64,000 bases of DNA from Spisula solida (lineage: Eukaryota > Mollusca > Bivalvia > Venerida > Mactridae): the NCBI GenBank assembly GCA_947247005.1, contig OX365954.1, positions 1,876,001 to 1,940,000 of the forward strand, read 5' to 3'. Positions 1 to 12,900 of the stretch are shown here, piece after piece. Position 1 is the stretch's first letter. Each line of letters begins with the position of its first letter. Both the position numbers and the translations under genes were made by a program. The notes below the pieces were generated by a model. It saw only the letters and a list, made by a program, of their open reading frames with translations, was not told where the DNA came from and searched no databases.

Positions 1-850
1 TTGTCATTTCTTATTGGATATTTATAATATTTGGTGCAAATGTTTACCACATTAGGACGATGTGTCATGCGCAAAACCCAGGGCCCTAGCTCAAAGGTCA
101 CACTTAGAGGTCAAAGGTTAAAAAGTTCAAATAGTCATATGATTTGTGTCCGCTCTGTAACTTTGTCATTTCGTATTGGATATTTATAATATTTGGTGCA
201 AATGTTCACCACATCAAGACGATGTGTCATGCGCAAAACCCAGGTCCCTAGCTCAAAGGTGAAGGTCACACTTAAAAGTCAAAGGATAAAAGGCTCAAAT
301 AGGCATGTGATTCATGTTTGTTCTGTAACTATGTCATATATTATTGGATATTAAGAATACTTGGTACAAATGTTCATCACATCAAGACGATGTGTCATGC
401 GCAAGACCCAGGTCCCTAGCTCAAGGGTCAAGGTCACACTTAGTGGTCAAAGGTTACAATAGGCATGTGATTTTTGTCTGCTCTGTAACTATGTCATTTC
501 TTATCAGATATTGATATAACTTGGCACAAATGTTCATCACATCAAGACGATTTGTCATGCGGGAGACACAGGTCAAGGTCACACTAAGTGGTCAAATGTT
601 AAAGATTCAAAACAGTCATTCAAATCGTGCCCACTCTGTAACTTTGTCATATCTAATTGGATATTTAAATAAGTTTGTACCAATGTTCACAACATCAAGA
701 CAATGTGTCATGCGCCAAACACAGGTTCTTAGCTCATAGGTCATACAGTTAAAAGGCAAAGTATACAAATGTCTTCTGCTTTGTTACTTTGTTATTTAAT
801 GACATGGTAACAATCACAACCTGAGATCCCTAGCTCAAATGTGAAGGTCA
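1..850. repeat. Satellite-like tandem repeat, ~160-bp monomer
   Basis: About five imperfect monomers run in from the left edge. The anchor TGTCAT-x-TATTGGATAT recurs at about 2, 164, 332, 492 and 645, giving periods of 162, 168, 160 and 153 bp before decay near 780-850. Each monomer holds a conserved block (CATCAAGACGATGTGTCATGC) followed by ACCCAGGTCCCTAGCTCAAAGGTCAAGG-like text rich in AGGTCA hexamers. No coding potential. I recall similar repeats in bivalve genomes; a repeat-library search would settle the family. Confidence 0.85.
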
Positions 851-1364
851 GTTTACAGACCCAGCTCTTGTCGTCTGGTCAATGTCACATTTAAGCAATT
901 ACAAACTTTATTTCAAATTATTCCATTTGCATAATGTTATACTTAGGTGTCTGATGACTGCTTTTAGCGGGGGCATCCGTGTCCTGTGAACACATTTCTA
1001 GTATTTAAATGTGTTGTTTGTTGTCGGTGCTTACTACGTCTGGGAAACGTATACATCAGGTTATCTGTATTAAATACAACCTGTGAACAATTACACACTG
1101 TTCCACTGTTACTGACCTATCTGCAAATACATTTTGTCATTTTCAATATTACCATTGAATGGATTTACTCTCAATATAAGTGAACTGCCCTCCAAAAGTT
1201 CCTTCACATTTTCTTATTTGGTTGATATTATGTAATTATTTAACTACAATGTACAAGCAAATTAGTAAATTTACATAGATGTAAGTCAATTGAAGTAAAT
1301 CGTATAGTTTGAGTAGTGTGAAGCGCAGTGTACATTTGTGGCAAATCGCATACGTACGTATGTA

Positions 1365-1779
1365 CGAGGGATGATCCATATATAACGAGAAAATGCTAAG
1401 AACTTTGCTATTACATGTTATTTTCTAAACATATTTTATGTGGTGGTTGATACATATTTTAGGAGAAAACATACAAAATAGTTTTCAAATATATAGAAAA
1501 CAAATTGTTTGGAAAATGTTCATCACATTGCTATTGCTTACATGAAAAATGTGAGGGTTTGAATTTGCGAAAATAGTGAGAAATCCGCAAAATGCCCCGC
1601 CTCGGCGTATTGAGGGTTACCTTAGCAACCATAGATTTTAGTAAGATGTCGGTGTAATCATGAATATTCAGGGAAACATTGCTAATGTATGTTATTATTA
1701 CCAGCTGAAGTTTGAGTAAAATCTAACGGATCATAACAAACTTATAAGCATTTTCTCGTTATATATGGACCATCCCTCG
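1365..1779. mobile_element. 415-bp MITE with ~36-bp TIRs and TA target site
   Basis: The left end CGAGGGATGATCCATATATA and the right end, read on the minus strand (CGAGGGATGGTCCATATATA), match for about 36 bp. A TA dinucleotide flanks each end (1363-1364 and 1780-1781). This is the signature of a nonautonomous Tc1/mariner-type element. Its terminus resembles that of the 28134-29115 element (AGGGGTGATCC). There is no transposase. Confidence 0.85.
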
Positions 1780-3433
1780 TATTCTATGTATACAGTACAG
1801 TGAATAAACAAAGCTAGTGAAGAGATAATTGACTTAGTTTCTGTTTCGATAAGGAGTGGATAATTGGAAATCAGATAAAAGTAAACCAGCCCAAGTTGTA
1901 CACAGGAAGGTTATATTGAATGAGTGTGAAGAGGGTCCGGATTTTTTAAGTGTTTCAGTAATTTATGATCTATTAAGATCTGCTGAGTTCACGTTTAATG
2001 AGATCATGTTCTCGAGAGGCCATGGTGAGGCAAAACATATAAATTGTTCGTTTATGGTATTTCGACAACTCAAACAATTATTTGTAAAATGCAGTATAGG
2101 ATTATGTTTGTATACAATGGCATTTACACCACCAGCCAGCAATTGGTCAATGGAAGGTTTTTATTGTTCATTCAGGTTGCTGGTGGGCATTTTGCATATG
2201 CATACGGTAATCTCTCCTATTGTTGTGCATTTTACAACCAAGTGCAATTTCATTTCTTTTTGTTGATTTATGAACGTCTATTATATCATATATCAGTCAT
2301 ATATCAGTCACACCAGTCTGTAAAACAATCCATAAGACAGCATAAAGTGTTTCTGTTGGTGATTTGTTTTGTCACATGTTATCTATCGTCAAAAATAGCT
2401 AATGGGACATAGTGTGATATTTGCAGACAGTTGTGTTACAATGGTCTATGTTTGCAGGTGGACTGTAACACAGTAATACTGTAATGAAACATACGACATC
2501 GATACCTTATATCGCAAACCAATATTGCATTCTATACTTGTTGTATAACTCGTTTTATCAGGTCAGTCACCTGTTTACATAACATTGTGTACATAAATAT
2601 TGACATTTCTCTTATTAATTTATAAATTTAACTGATATTGTATATAATTATGAGGATATGGCTTGATATATAAGGTATTGATTTTAACCGCCGTTTTATC
2701 GGATTAAAATGTTTCCAACAATAAATTTTTTTTTTTTGATATTACAATGTTTGTATACATTTGATAGGCCTGAAGAAACCGACTATTGATTCTGGTAACG
2801 TAAATTTCCTAATACATCGCATTATCCTTTAGGCCATGCATTCAGTTACTTTCAGCAATTACTTTTTCTAACCTATGTTTGTATTGCATATATAAACCTA
2901 CCCTTTCGACGGGAACCAACTTTGCTGCGTAAATTAGTCACGGCTCAAAACACATGGTCGAACAATAAAGGGTTGACGGGTGAAAACATTGTTCTACAGA
3001 GAAGGGATAAAATAACAAACAATATTGTATACCTATTATGTAACAGGGATTCTGATTGGCTTAGACGGCCTGCACGAGAGGTCTATAATTTTTAATATAC
3101 ACCTCCCGAAACCGAGGCTGGGGTGGATATTACTTTTTTATGGCTTGACGTCATTTCCTGCGGTATAACGTTCCAGACAACGTAACGTTATTTCCCTTAT
3201 TTTTTGGCCAACAGCTGCTCATACATATTTATATGCTCTAACCTAAATGCCGTTAATAAATACGTGAATACTCTCTCATACATATACATAACTAGAGCAT
3301 TGTTAGCTAGAACATTACAATTTTGAAGAGTCGTCTTTTGTTTCTGAAGAGAGACTGAAGTTGTTATAATTTAAAAATAGCTAATAGGTTTTATTTCCTT
3401 GACGTCTGGTATGGTATACAATATAACAGTTGT

Positions 3434-3562
3434 CGACTTATGTTTCGATGAATATGATGTTTAGTTGACCTTCAAAAAATGATATTGACCGCTGACTTCG
3501 TCATCGGTCAATATCACTTTTTTCAGGTCAACAAAACATCATATTCACCTCAACATAAGTCA
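3434..3562. repeat. 129-bp foldback (near-perfect inverted repeat)
   Basis: The left arm (CTTATGTTT...GATATTGACCG) and right arm (CGGTCAATATC...CAACATAAGT) pair over almost their whole length around a short centre (CTGACTTCGTCAT). No target-site duplication is clear. It is probably a MITE or a palindromic relic. Confidence 0.75.
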
Positions 3563-5409
3563 ATAACAGTATAACATAATGTATATACATACATATATAG
3601 TTACTTTAACATCACAGTATGCTACACAAATACAGACCCATTCAATGTATGTATACAGCCAGGTCTCGATACAAAGACGCTGTTTGTTTCCAAGAACAAT
3701 GTCGTTGTAACGAATCAGACAGTATACTGAATTGATACAAAGAGCTTTTTCATACTTTTGTCCCCAAAATATGATGTCAGAATATGAAGTTGTCAGTATA
3801 TCGGGTGTCGTTGTATTGAGACATGATTGTACCGTATACCTGTACATTATAAACATAACAAAACTTGTAAATGTGCACATGTTAATACAGAAGAACTTGT
3901 TGTATATGTCATCAATATTGTCAACTTTATGTTCGTATAATTTAATTTGGCAGTGTGCTGCTTGCTGTTTTTTGGTTCAAACCCATACTCATCATAGGCA
4001 CATAGTTTCAAAATATCGGAGTCAAAATTATCTGAGTGTACCCAATACAAAGAGAAGGTTGTGCAGCGGCCATGTTTAGCCGCAACGGATATGACGTTTC
4101 GAAAGCTGGTACCAAGTTTTTCTACAGTTGTCACATCAAACACGGATAACAGTTCCTGTATGGTCATATCCGCTTGGTCCTTTTTGGCATTTTTGCCACA
4201 CGACCGAAGTGCTTGTTAACATTTTAAAAATAGTAAAAACCAATAACTAGTTTCAAAACCAGTTTCGAATAAAGATATGAATTAGTTCAAAATAGATAGT
4301 AACACGCATTGTCAAGTGAAGTGTTCTGTCAAGAGTTCTACTTAAACTTATGTATATATACGGCATTGACTATTAAAGTACATGTACTTGTGGAGGGCAT
4401 GTTTATCATCTTGAAAACTATTGTATTTATGTTCCTCGTTTAAGGCTGGGTTTTGGATGTGATTTGTAGTTTAGTATGGCTAGACTACCTACGCATGTCT
4501 GGTTTCCCCAGATGTCAACACCCGGAAGAAACTCGGGAAGATGGTGCATACTAGACTTAAACCAACCTAGCATTGGGCCGATCAGAGTTTGGCCACTAGA
4601 AGTTTTCGGCAATCTCTAGTTGAACTATTATGAGCAGGATGTAAGCTATAACCCAGCCTGTATACGAGTACTTGTACTAGTAGTATAGTGTGTATCATTT
4701 ACCATCTGGTATAATCCAGAGATATTATTAAACCAGTCTATTTGACCACATTTACAGTTGATTCTTTTGATGTAAAAAAGGAATGCGAATCCTCACTAAA
4801 AGACCATCTCTTTAATTAGACCAGTATTTTTTGTACGTTTTTAGTACGTTTTCAGTTTTGCCGTTTATGCCATCTATATAATGACCAACTCCATATGAAT
4901 ACAGAAACAACTAAAACAGACCATCTTCATCATCCTTTTAATAGTGATGTTAAAAGAGTAAAGCAGTAAAATGACCTAAAACGCATGTATTAGCGGTCTT
5001 GTTTTTTAGGTTGTCTCTTTATGTGGGGTTTTATTTAACCCGTTTTGACGGGTTCCAATGTTGGTTTAAAAATCGAGGTTTTACTGTTTATTCAAATATA
5101 TATTAATAAAGAAGCAAACAGAAAAACTTATATCACTTACATAATTACACGGTACGTATTAATTATTGTTAGGCGAGACAACTTTTAAACAAACCACTCT
5201 CATAAATTCGAATTCGTTAGGGTCCGAAACTTATGTGGTTTTCATCCAACATAATGGGCTTATCTCTCGCGTCTAAATCATAGCCACTACTAAACAAGAT
5301 TGCCGTCTTAACTGTCCGTCGGCGTATATAGCATACACTCAAGGACTTAAAATACGCCTAACCTAATTCAAAGTCCAATATCCCTCAAAGTATTTATGTT
5401 ATTGCAATA

Positions 5410-5548
5410 CAGTAAAGTTCCGCTAATAAGACCACTTTGATTATTTTGAAATCATGCAGATTTTTGCCAGTTTAAGGTCCCAAAGTATTAAAGTTAGAAC
5501 AAAAAAGGTCCGCTAATAAGACCGATTCGCTATTAAGGAACTTCACTA
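5410..5548. mobile_element. ~139-bp pogo/Tigger-like MITE
   Basis: Ends are CAGTAAAGTTCCGCTAATAA on the left and, on the minus strand, AGTGAAGTTCCTTAATAGCG on the right, with TA on both sides (5408-5409, 5549-5550). A CAGT-starting terminus and TA duplication are typical of pogo-superfamily nonautonomous elements. An internal copy of TCCGCTAATAAGACCG lies at about 5508. Confidence 0.55.
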
Positions 5549-6628
5549 TAATTTTACATGTGTATTAATTGATCTTGGGTGTATCTCCGGTTGTCTAAAT
5601 CATAGCCGCTACAAAACAAGACTGTCGTCTTAAACATAACAGTTTGTCGGCTTAAAAAACATATTTAAATGTATATTCTAACATGAACTGGACCATTGTC
5701 ATTAAAAATGTGGCTATTTATTGTATTGCAAATTAGATTTTGCAGACATTTTGTTCATTTGAATACAAGTAATCTGTCTATACAGACCCTATGTTTAATT
5801 AAAGGAGACAACTCATCAGTCTACTACTTTTTCATTATTTCTCTTTGTACCCTCAAACATAGCGGAAAATAAAGTTATAATAATACGTAAATTGACAAAA
5901 TATATGATCTTGTCGGGTAGCCAGACTAGAATACATGTTGTACAATGGAAGACGGAAGTTAAGGTTCAGAAATGTCCACATACTATAGAAAATAAACAAT
6001 ACAAGACAACACGCTCATAACACTGTGTATTTGTATTTATGTTATTGTTTTACTTTAAACAGTAACCACCCAGACAATAAAAAAACGTGTCTACGTGTTA
6101 GCATTGACAAATAAAAAATCATTTGTTTACAATTCGTTCACAAAGTTACAGATGATTTCGAATGTCGGGAGTGACAATATGTAACATAATAACCATCTCG
6201 GATTAAGCAGGATGCTCGCACGAAACCTATGTTTTTCATTTGATTTGCGATGATTAGTAAAATAATGAGTTTGTTCCAATGAATCCCTATCTTGCAACAT
6301 TTTATCATGTGGACAAGAACGTCAAGTGACAACACAACAAAATGATAGCTTCGATTAAATTTGTATGTATGCATGTGTTCAAGTACAAATTCGACAGTCT
6401 GATTTCTATTATAAAATATATACGAATATAGAACATCATATGAAAGGCAAAACAATACTTTAAACACGTTTAGAATATAACCTACATTATGAGCCAATGA
6501 AAACGCCGAATTTTGGCGGTTAAGTGAAAATTTTTAATCATTAAAATTTTCTCTTCACAATCTTGACGTCATGCGTTGGCGCTACTTTCTATCGGCCAAT
6601 CAGAATGCAGAATGTTATATTCTAAGTT

Positions 6629-6726
6629 AGTTAGAACATATTAAGTAAATTTTAATGACTAAAAAGGACTCGCTTCGCTCGCTCCGCCCCTTTTAATCAT
6701 TAAAATTTACTTAATATGTTCTAACT
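6629..6726. repeat. Foldback with ~38-bp arms and a GC-rich loop
   Basis: Arms GTTAGAACATATTAAGTAAA... (6629-6667) and ...TTTACTTAATATGTTCTAAC (6689-6726) are near-perfect reverse complements. The 21-base loop (ACTCGCTTCGCTCGCTCCGCC) is strikingly GC-rich against its surroundings. Confidence 0.8.
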
Positions 6727-7275
6727 ATAACTTATGAAAGCAAAAACAGAACATAATTAAATAAGAAATCAATTGTTAAAATAATGGTACGTATGCAAAC
6801 AAGATTCATTTGTTATAAATATGGTTTAAATGGACGTTCACTCATACATGTCCGCATAGTTTGGCGATTTAACGAAGTTAACAATGCGGTTTAGCTGCTA
6901 AACTAATGAATAGCTCCTCCATAATAGGCAATTCACGTCTATCGTTCGTCATTTGTTGATCTTGTGTTTGCTTTTGCGATAGGGTTAACATTTTGTTACT
7001 GTGATTTTCACCTACATTATCAAAATATACTAGATCTACCACAGATAAATACTAGGTGTCAAGTTTTTTATCACCGCATAATACATACTCACACAATATA
7101 TTACTTACTTATCCTCTTTGTGACCACTGGCACATAAGGCTGCTTATATATACATGTACATAATATATACAATTTGTTTATAAATCACAATCTAGAGTGC
7201 CACTCACTGGAACATCAACCTCTCATAAACAGCATTTCCTCAACAAATATTTATCAAAGCGAACATGATCATTGT

Positions 7276-7281
7276 TTTATT
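7276..7281 (-). terminator. Candidate poly(A) signal of the PARP14-like gene
   Basis: AATAAA on the minus strand about 90 nt after the stop codon at 7370-7372. A second AATAAA overlaps the stop itself (CAA TAA A). The downstream one is the more plausible signal because the first would leave almost no 3' UTR. 3'-end reads would decide. Confidence 0.4.
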
Positions 7282-7369
7282 CTGCAGTAGTGATTATAGA
7301 CGTCTCTATCATACAAGCATGCCGAGAGTTCCGTAAAATAAGTTTACATATGTACAATGTAATAAACAT

Positions 7370-9905
7370 TTATTGGAAAACGATGTGAAATGCTGGGTAC
7401 GCTTGTGCATCATGGAAAATCACGAAGAAGTTTGGAGCTTGTACATTGTCAGTTGTTGAATCATACGTTCGACCAGGTGATTGTGGGTTTAAAGGTGGCA
7501 CTCGAATCCCGTGTGAACCAACAGTATAATCCCCAGTCAGTACATACGCCAAGTAAATGTGTTTATTCCCAGTAGCATCCGGGCGGCAATATCCCTGTGC
7601 AGATGTAGACGCATTCACGGCGAAGTACACACCAGCGCCATGAGAAGCTCCTATAAAAGTAGAGTACCGCAGGTTTCATTATAAAATACATACTGTAGCG
7701 CACAGACAATCCAAAGCCATACAGAAACGAGGACAGCGCCTAGCCAACGAACCATCTACACCCCCCAAAAATGAATATTTCAAGCAAGCTTATATACTCA
7801 CCTTGCAATGAATGACACACTTCGAATTATGTGCAAAAGTAGCCATAAAGGGAGGTAATTATAAATGATAACAGTACGAGGAGACTTTACAGCCGCCACA
7901 CAGTATCTTTTTACTAATAAAACTACTTGACATTTTAATAAAAGCCGTCACGGTTTCAATTATTGACACAACATAAAGGCATGTTTAATTCTATAACTAT
8001 TAACAACACATATCTTAAGCTTTTACCATGATAACCTAAATACAAGACCATTCCTATACATCATTTTATAAACTCCCAATCAACAGTTTTACCTGAATTG
8101 TAATTCCTGTCAAACCCGAACTCATTAATCATATCAACCACAGCACTACTAGTACCATGCCACAGTTTTTGCTCAACATTTTTGCCACCCTTAGCTTCCA
8201 TCTGCCGTTTCTTGCTTATAAACTGTGTATACAAAGTAGTATTCTGTATCCTTTCTATCTGTAAAGTTTGAATACACACTCGTTATACACTAATCACACG
8301 AATCTCGAATTAGCCAGAATGGGCCCGAACGAGTCGAAATGAACAAAGAATAAAAATTCGAACGAAACACATTCCGAATGATAATTTGAATTGACCAATT
8401 ATTGTCAAAATGCCGTTGGAATACTTCTAATACAATTCAAATAAATTCGAATACATTTCGAATATACCTCGAGTCCACTTCGAATCCGCCTGGAATGATA
8501 GCGGGGACCGTGAATGCATATGTTTTCACAATATGGTACACACAAGCATTGGACAGTTTTGCACGTGATTTTGCAGTTGATTGTACACGGATAGTTTGTT
8601 TGATTACAGTACATACAAAATGATACTGTTTTTAGCAATGTTTCGAACTCAGAATGCCGTAAGAATATTTAAAATGTAATCAGTATGTAGGTAGAATACA
8701 TTTCGAAAGCCGTTCGATATTTGATCCGACTTCGACTGCATCTCGAAAGTTTTGAACTTGTGCAAAACGTTCAAAGTCGCCACAAGAATGTGCCGGAATA
8801 TATGGAAAGTACTACGAATGTAAACAGAAAAAGGTGGAATCATTTAAGAATGCACTTCGATTACACATGAAAACACCTCGATTCCAACATGTCGGCGACA
8901 TTCAGACTAATTTCGACGTCGTGCGATCTGGAGTATTTGAGTAAATACTTATTTTAGGTTCAGATATAAATAGAAATAACCAGTATATATGACATTCACT
9001 CGGAATGCAGACAGAATGCATTTCGAACCTACAAGAATGTACCTCGAATTGACATTCCTACGACATTCCAACGCTCATACGGTGTTGTCAGTAGGTTTAC
9101 GGATTTTTGTTACAGAAAGGGGTTATTTATTAATGAAAAGTCTACCAGATTATTTCGAATGTGAATATGTGGTCACTGGTTTCGAGAATGAACGAATTCC
9201 ACTTTCGCAATCACAATCAAAGGGACATAATTTAGATAAATGTTTCTTCAATTTCCTAATTATGGCAAGTACAATATTTGTAAATTCATTGGTTTTTTTT
9301 GTTATTTTCCGGACATTCATACGTGCAAAGAATAGGCTGAGAATTCATCCGAAAGGCAATAACGATAGAAAACGTAAATGTAAACATAATAATCGGTTTT
9401 AAATTCATTCATAAAGAAGCACCAAAATACAGTCACCGGGGTACATCTTTTTTTCATCATTGTTTTCTAAACTCTTCTAAATACATGAAGTTCGCAAGTT
9501 CAAGTGCATGCAAGTTGTGTGATGTTTTCGTTTTACTTTGACCCACATAACAAGAACTAGTAACGTTACAAGTAAAACAGAAAAGAAAGACCTAAGTCAA
9601 ATCCATCTTCCTATTTAATCAACACACAATTTCAAAGCTAGATATCACAGACCAAATTCAAATACATCATGTGGAATCGTTATATGCAAATATAGCATAT
9701 ACAAGGTACCCAACAATATCGCATATAACCAAACAATCTTACAATTTACAATTATTGCATACCTTTTGTATATTTGTCGTCGGACAGCCTGTTTCGGCAG
9801 CAAACCTCGTAGCAATCGAAACATATTCAGCATCACTTGTTCTTAATCGAAGCACTTTGAACAATTCAAATGGCGACATCTTCGACCAGAGTGAAGGCAA
9901 TGTTA
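7370..9905 (-). CDS. PARP14: PARP14-like exons 21-23: PARP catalytic domain (about residues 2057-2252)
   Basis: Exon 21 (9763-9905) has LPSLWSKMSPFELFKVLRL and the EY...F segment. Exon 22 (8093-8258) has IERIQNTTLYTQFISKKRQM and the NAD-binding LWHGTS motif (His about 2138). Exon 23 (7370-7650) has GASHGAGVYFAVNAS (Tyr about 2168), the C-terminal strands and QAYPAFHIVFQ-stop. Alignment by eye on the Q-x-Y-P stretch puts Phe (about 2234) where poly-ADP-ribosylating PARPs have Glu. An H-Y-F triad predicts at most mono-ADP-ribosylation (PARP14 itself is H-Y-L). Length and order match the family, and the protein ends at its normal C-terminus. Confidence 0.94.
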
Positions 9906-12900
9906 CTGACAAAAATGAATAAGGTAATAACATTACTACATAATTGACATGTTATTTGATTGCTAAATAAAAGGCCTTTGAAACATCCCAGCTAGCTTGA
10001 AATTTCCTGACCATACAAGATATTTCTAGTCAGAAGTACAGCAAACAAAATATCATATTACACGTACATTAAACAAAGCTCTTAGGGTAAGAAAGACAAT
10101 GCATGACGTTATGTTACAAACAACACACAAACTAAAAATAATCTAAACTGTTGCAGCTATGACAGAGCATTAATGACAAATGGAATAAAACAACTAAACC
10201 TACACATCATTAAGTATACATTTGATAGAGTAAAGACAAATTGATTAATGTACCTGTTGATTCCGTTACCGAATTTTTCACATCAGCTTCAATCTTGTTA
10301 ACATACTTCTTTGCTAAGTTAACAGCTCTGTTTGCATCCCTACCAAATCCTGTGATCATTACCCGACCATGGGATATTTCGACATCGACTCCATATATCT
10401 GCTTCAATGCGAGCAATTCTTTGGACTGAGAAGAGAAAGGTAGACTGATAAACGTCTGAACAATACATACGGAATATCACTGCAGTGTGTTGATACGTCG
10501 GGTCGTATTACTTAGAGTTGCTGGTGTAATGCCGTTTCTAGCTAGATCGCTATTTATTTATTATATACCCGCAAAAATGGAAAAAAGCGCTTTACGCGCG
10601 AAAATGTGTTTAATGTGTTTTGACTGACGTCGAGGACGTCGGCATATTTTCGGCATATAACGCGAAGTCCATTCATAAAAAGGTCGATGTTAACGTTATG
10701 ACGTCATTGACGTTGGCATATGTTAGGCATATAACACGTCAGGCAGGCATGATACAGATTCGAAAAACCAGACATATATGATACGGAAAATGTGATCCAC
10801 CGTGCTGTGTTTCACTGTGCGGTTTGGTTTGTACTTGGACAATACATACATTGATATATTATTAAGCACATAATCAATATGAAATTTAATATGAACTAAT
10901 GCACAGCATATTTTTAGCGGACTATGTCAGTTGTCCTACATTATTTGTAACATGCTTATCTAGTACTGGATTTTTTGGTGATGCATAACTTCACAAAAAA
11001 TTGTTTGGTTACGAAGTTACGAATCTGGAGCAAGCCGTTTCCAAAAGGCGCTACCGAGCGCTTTCCTACGTCTATGCAACCTATCGAAGCGGTTCGTTGC
11101 ACAAGAAAGCGCTCGATAGCGGTTTGATACGAAATATTGGGTACAAAGTAACGAAAGACGATACAAACCTGCTATCGTTTGTCAGTCCGAATGAACATTT
11201 GTCAGCCCGATCAAAATGAAAATATATCTGTCTGTGGATAATACACGTTTTTCAATTTGTTTAATTCTATGTCTACTTAATTCAGGGGTAACTAATTTAA
11301 AAATGAATAATTAGATATAAACACAGATAACAACTGATTTCAAATAGGCCTTATTTGATATTTTACCTTTTTTTAATGGGTTGCATGAGCATACCAGATA
11401 GTACTTTTGTTCAAAAGAAAAGGCTATTTTCATTTCAATTAATCATATTACGATTAAATATCAAACATCTTTAATCTGAATCACCTTTTTTTGTTAAATA
11501 AACCCTGCAAATCGTCACAACATAAAAGAGATTTAGACGGAAAATTACGGGTTTTATTGAATCCAATAACGACAACAACAATATGTAATTAGTTTTCGCG
11601 ACCTTTATCCCGCGAATACATACGGAACATTTCTGTAACTTATCGGGTGTTATCGGCAAAGTAGCCTCCCTTGAAAACGTCTAATCGATCACATCGATAA
11701 CGTTTTACGATACACTGATTTACTATAGATTTATATAGGAGCCGTATGGTTTAACACTAATAACTTGTTTATAATATTAGATGACAAAATTTTATAACCT
11801 CGTGAAGTAATCTTCATTCTCTGCACTTTATTTCAATATAATTTTTATTAATATGGTACGTTAACTTTTTGCTTCCATTTTCGTTTGAAGTTAGTGACTA
11901 CCATTCCTATATAACTCTATATGAAAACTGTCAAAATACTCAAAATCGCGTTTTTGACAGGCTATAAAGTTGCTTTTTACTTAAGTGACATTTTTTATAA
12001 CCTCGTGAAGTATTCTATGATGTCTAAGCATTATCACAATATATTTTTAAAGAAATTTGCAAGAGTAAAAATTGCTTCCAATTTAGTTTGAAAATGAAGA
12101 AATGCGCGTTCAATTACGCGTTTCCATAATAATTAAGTATAATATAAACCGTGAAACATCGGCTATTTCCGTTTTTCTCCGATCTATAAAGGCCGAAGAG
12201 ATCACAATAGGTAGCCACTGTCAAATTAGTCGTTTATTATACGTGGGTTGTTTTGGGGTTTCGTATTGTGTAGTATTTCAAGAGAGGGACCACGGACGTA
12301 TAACATAATAATATATCCCCTTTAATGTTTTAAACACGATATTGCAGAAAAATAAAACTACATTATGCATTATTTAAACCTATCAATAAGGCTATTTCAG
12401 TCATAATACTAGCTACATTTGGTTCTAGACAAAACTACATCACAATATAACTGTACTTTCCCATTTCATGACTAATTATGAGTATATTAATAAGAGCATA
12501 TTATATCTGTTCGAAAATAAACAAAAACACATACAAACGTTTATTAAAATGGCCTTCATGCATTGTTATGTTTAAAAAAATGGTTTTTTGACGATTTTGG
12601 AGGGATTTTTTATTACATCTCGGCGAGGAATTACGAAAATGCATTTGTTTTACTTTCTTTACAATAACCTACAACTACGATGTGGATTATCACCGTCCGG
12701 TCCAGATACGTAAATACCCGAAACGGACTTTAATTAATTGTATTGCAAACTTTGCGATGGGAAATAACCGAAACATGTGTCTTTTTTATTAGATTTTCTT
12801 AAGATTGGTTGATATTTCGCGCATATGAACGATTCCCGCTCGACTTACTTCGTTATCTCAGAGTAATCATGTGTCTCATAACAGTTTGTAGCATCGTTTA

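Larger units (their letters stand above)
1800..7250. other. Noncoding region left of the PARP14-like gene
   Basis: AT-rich DNA in which I find no exon with convincing protein similarity and flanking splice sites. Open frames here are short and low in information. The region holds only the small inverted-repeat features listed separately (3434-3562, 5410-5548, 6629-6726). The 3' end of the PARP14-like transcript probably reaches into its right margin near 7270. Confidence 0.6.

Noticed and set aside
1856..2266. 136-codon open frame with protein-like text (VILNECEEGPDFLSVSVIYD)
   Set aside because: No ATG at its start, no family I recognise, a plausible but unproven acceptor upstream and no partner exon. 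It could be an exon of an unseen plus-strand gene, but I cannot support that.
4965..5081. Possible second pogo-like MITE (CAGTAAAA ... TTTTACTG)
   Set aside because: Only 8-10 terminal bases match and there is no clear TA duplication; too weak to list.
8989..9402. 137-codon plus-strand open frame
   Set aside because: Lies in a degenerate TTCGAA-rich repeat inside intron 21; composition random-like, no domain, no splice context.
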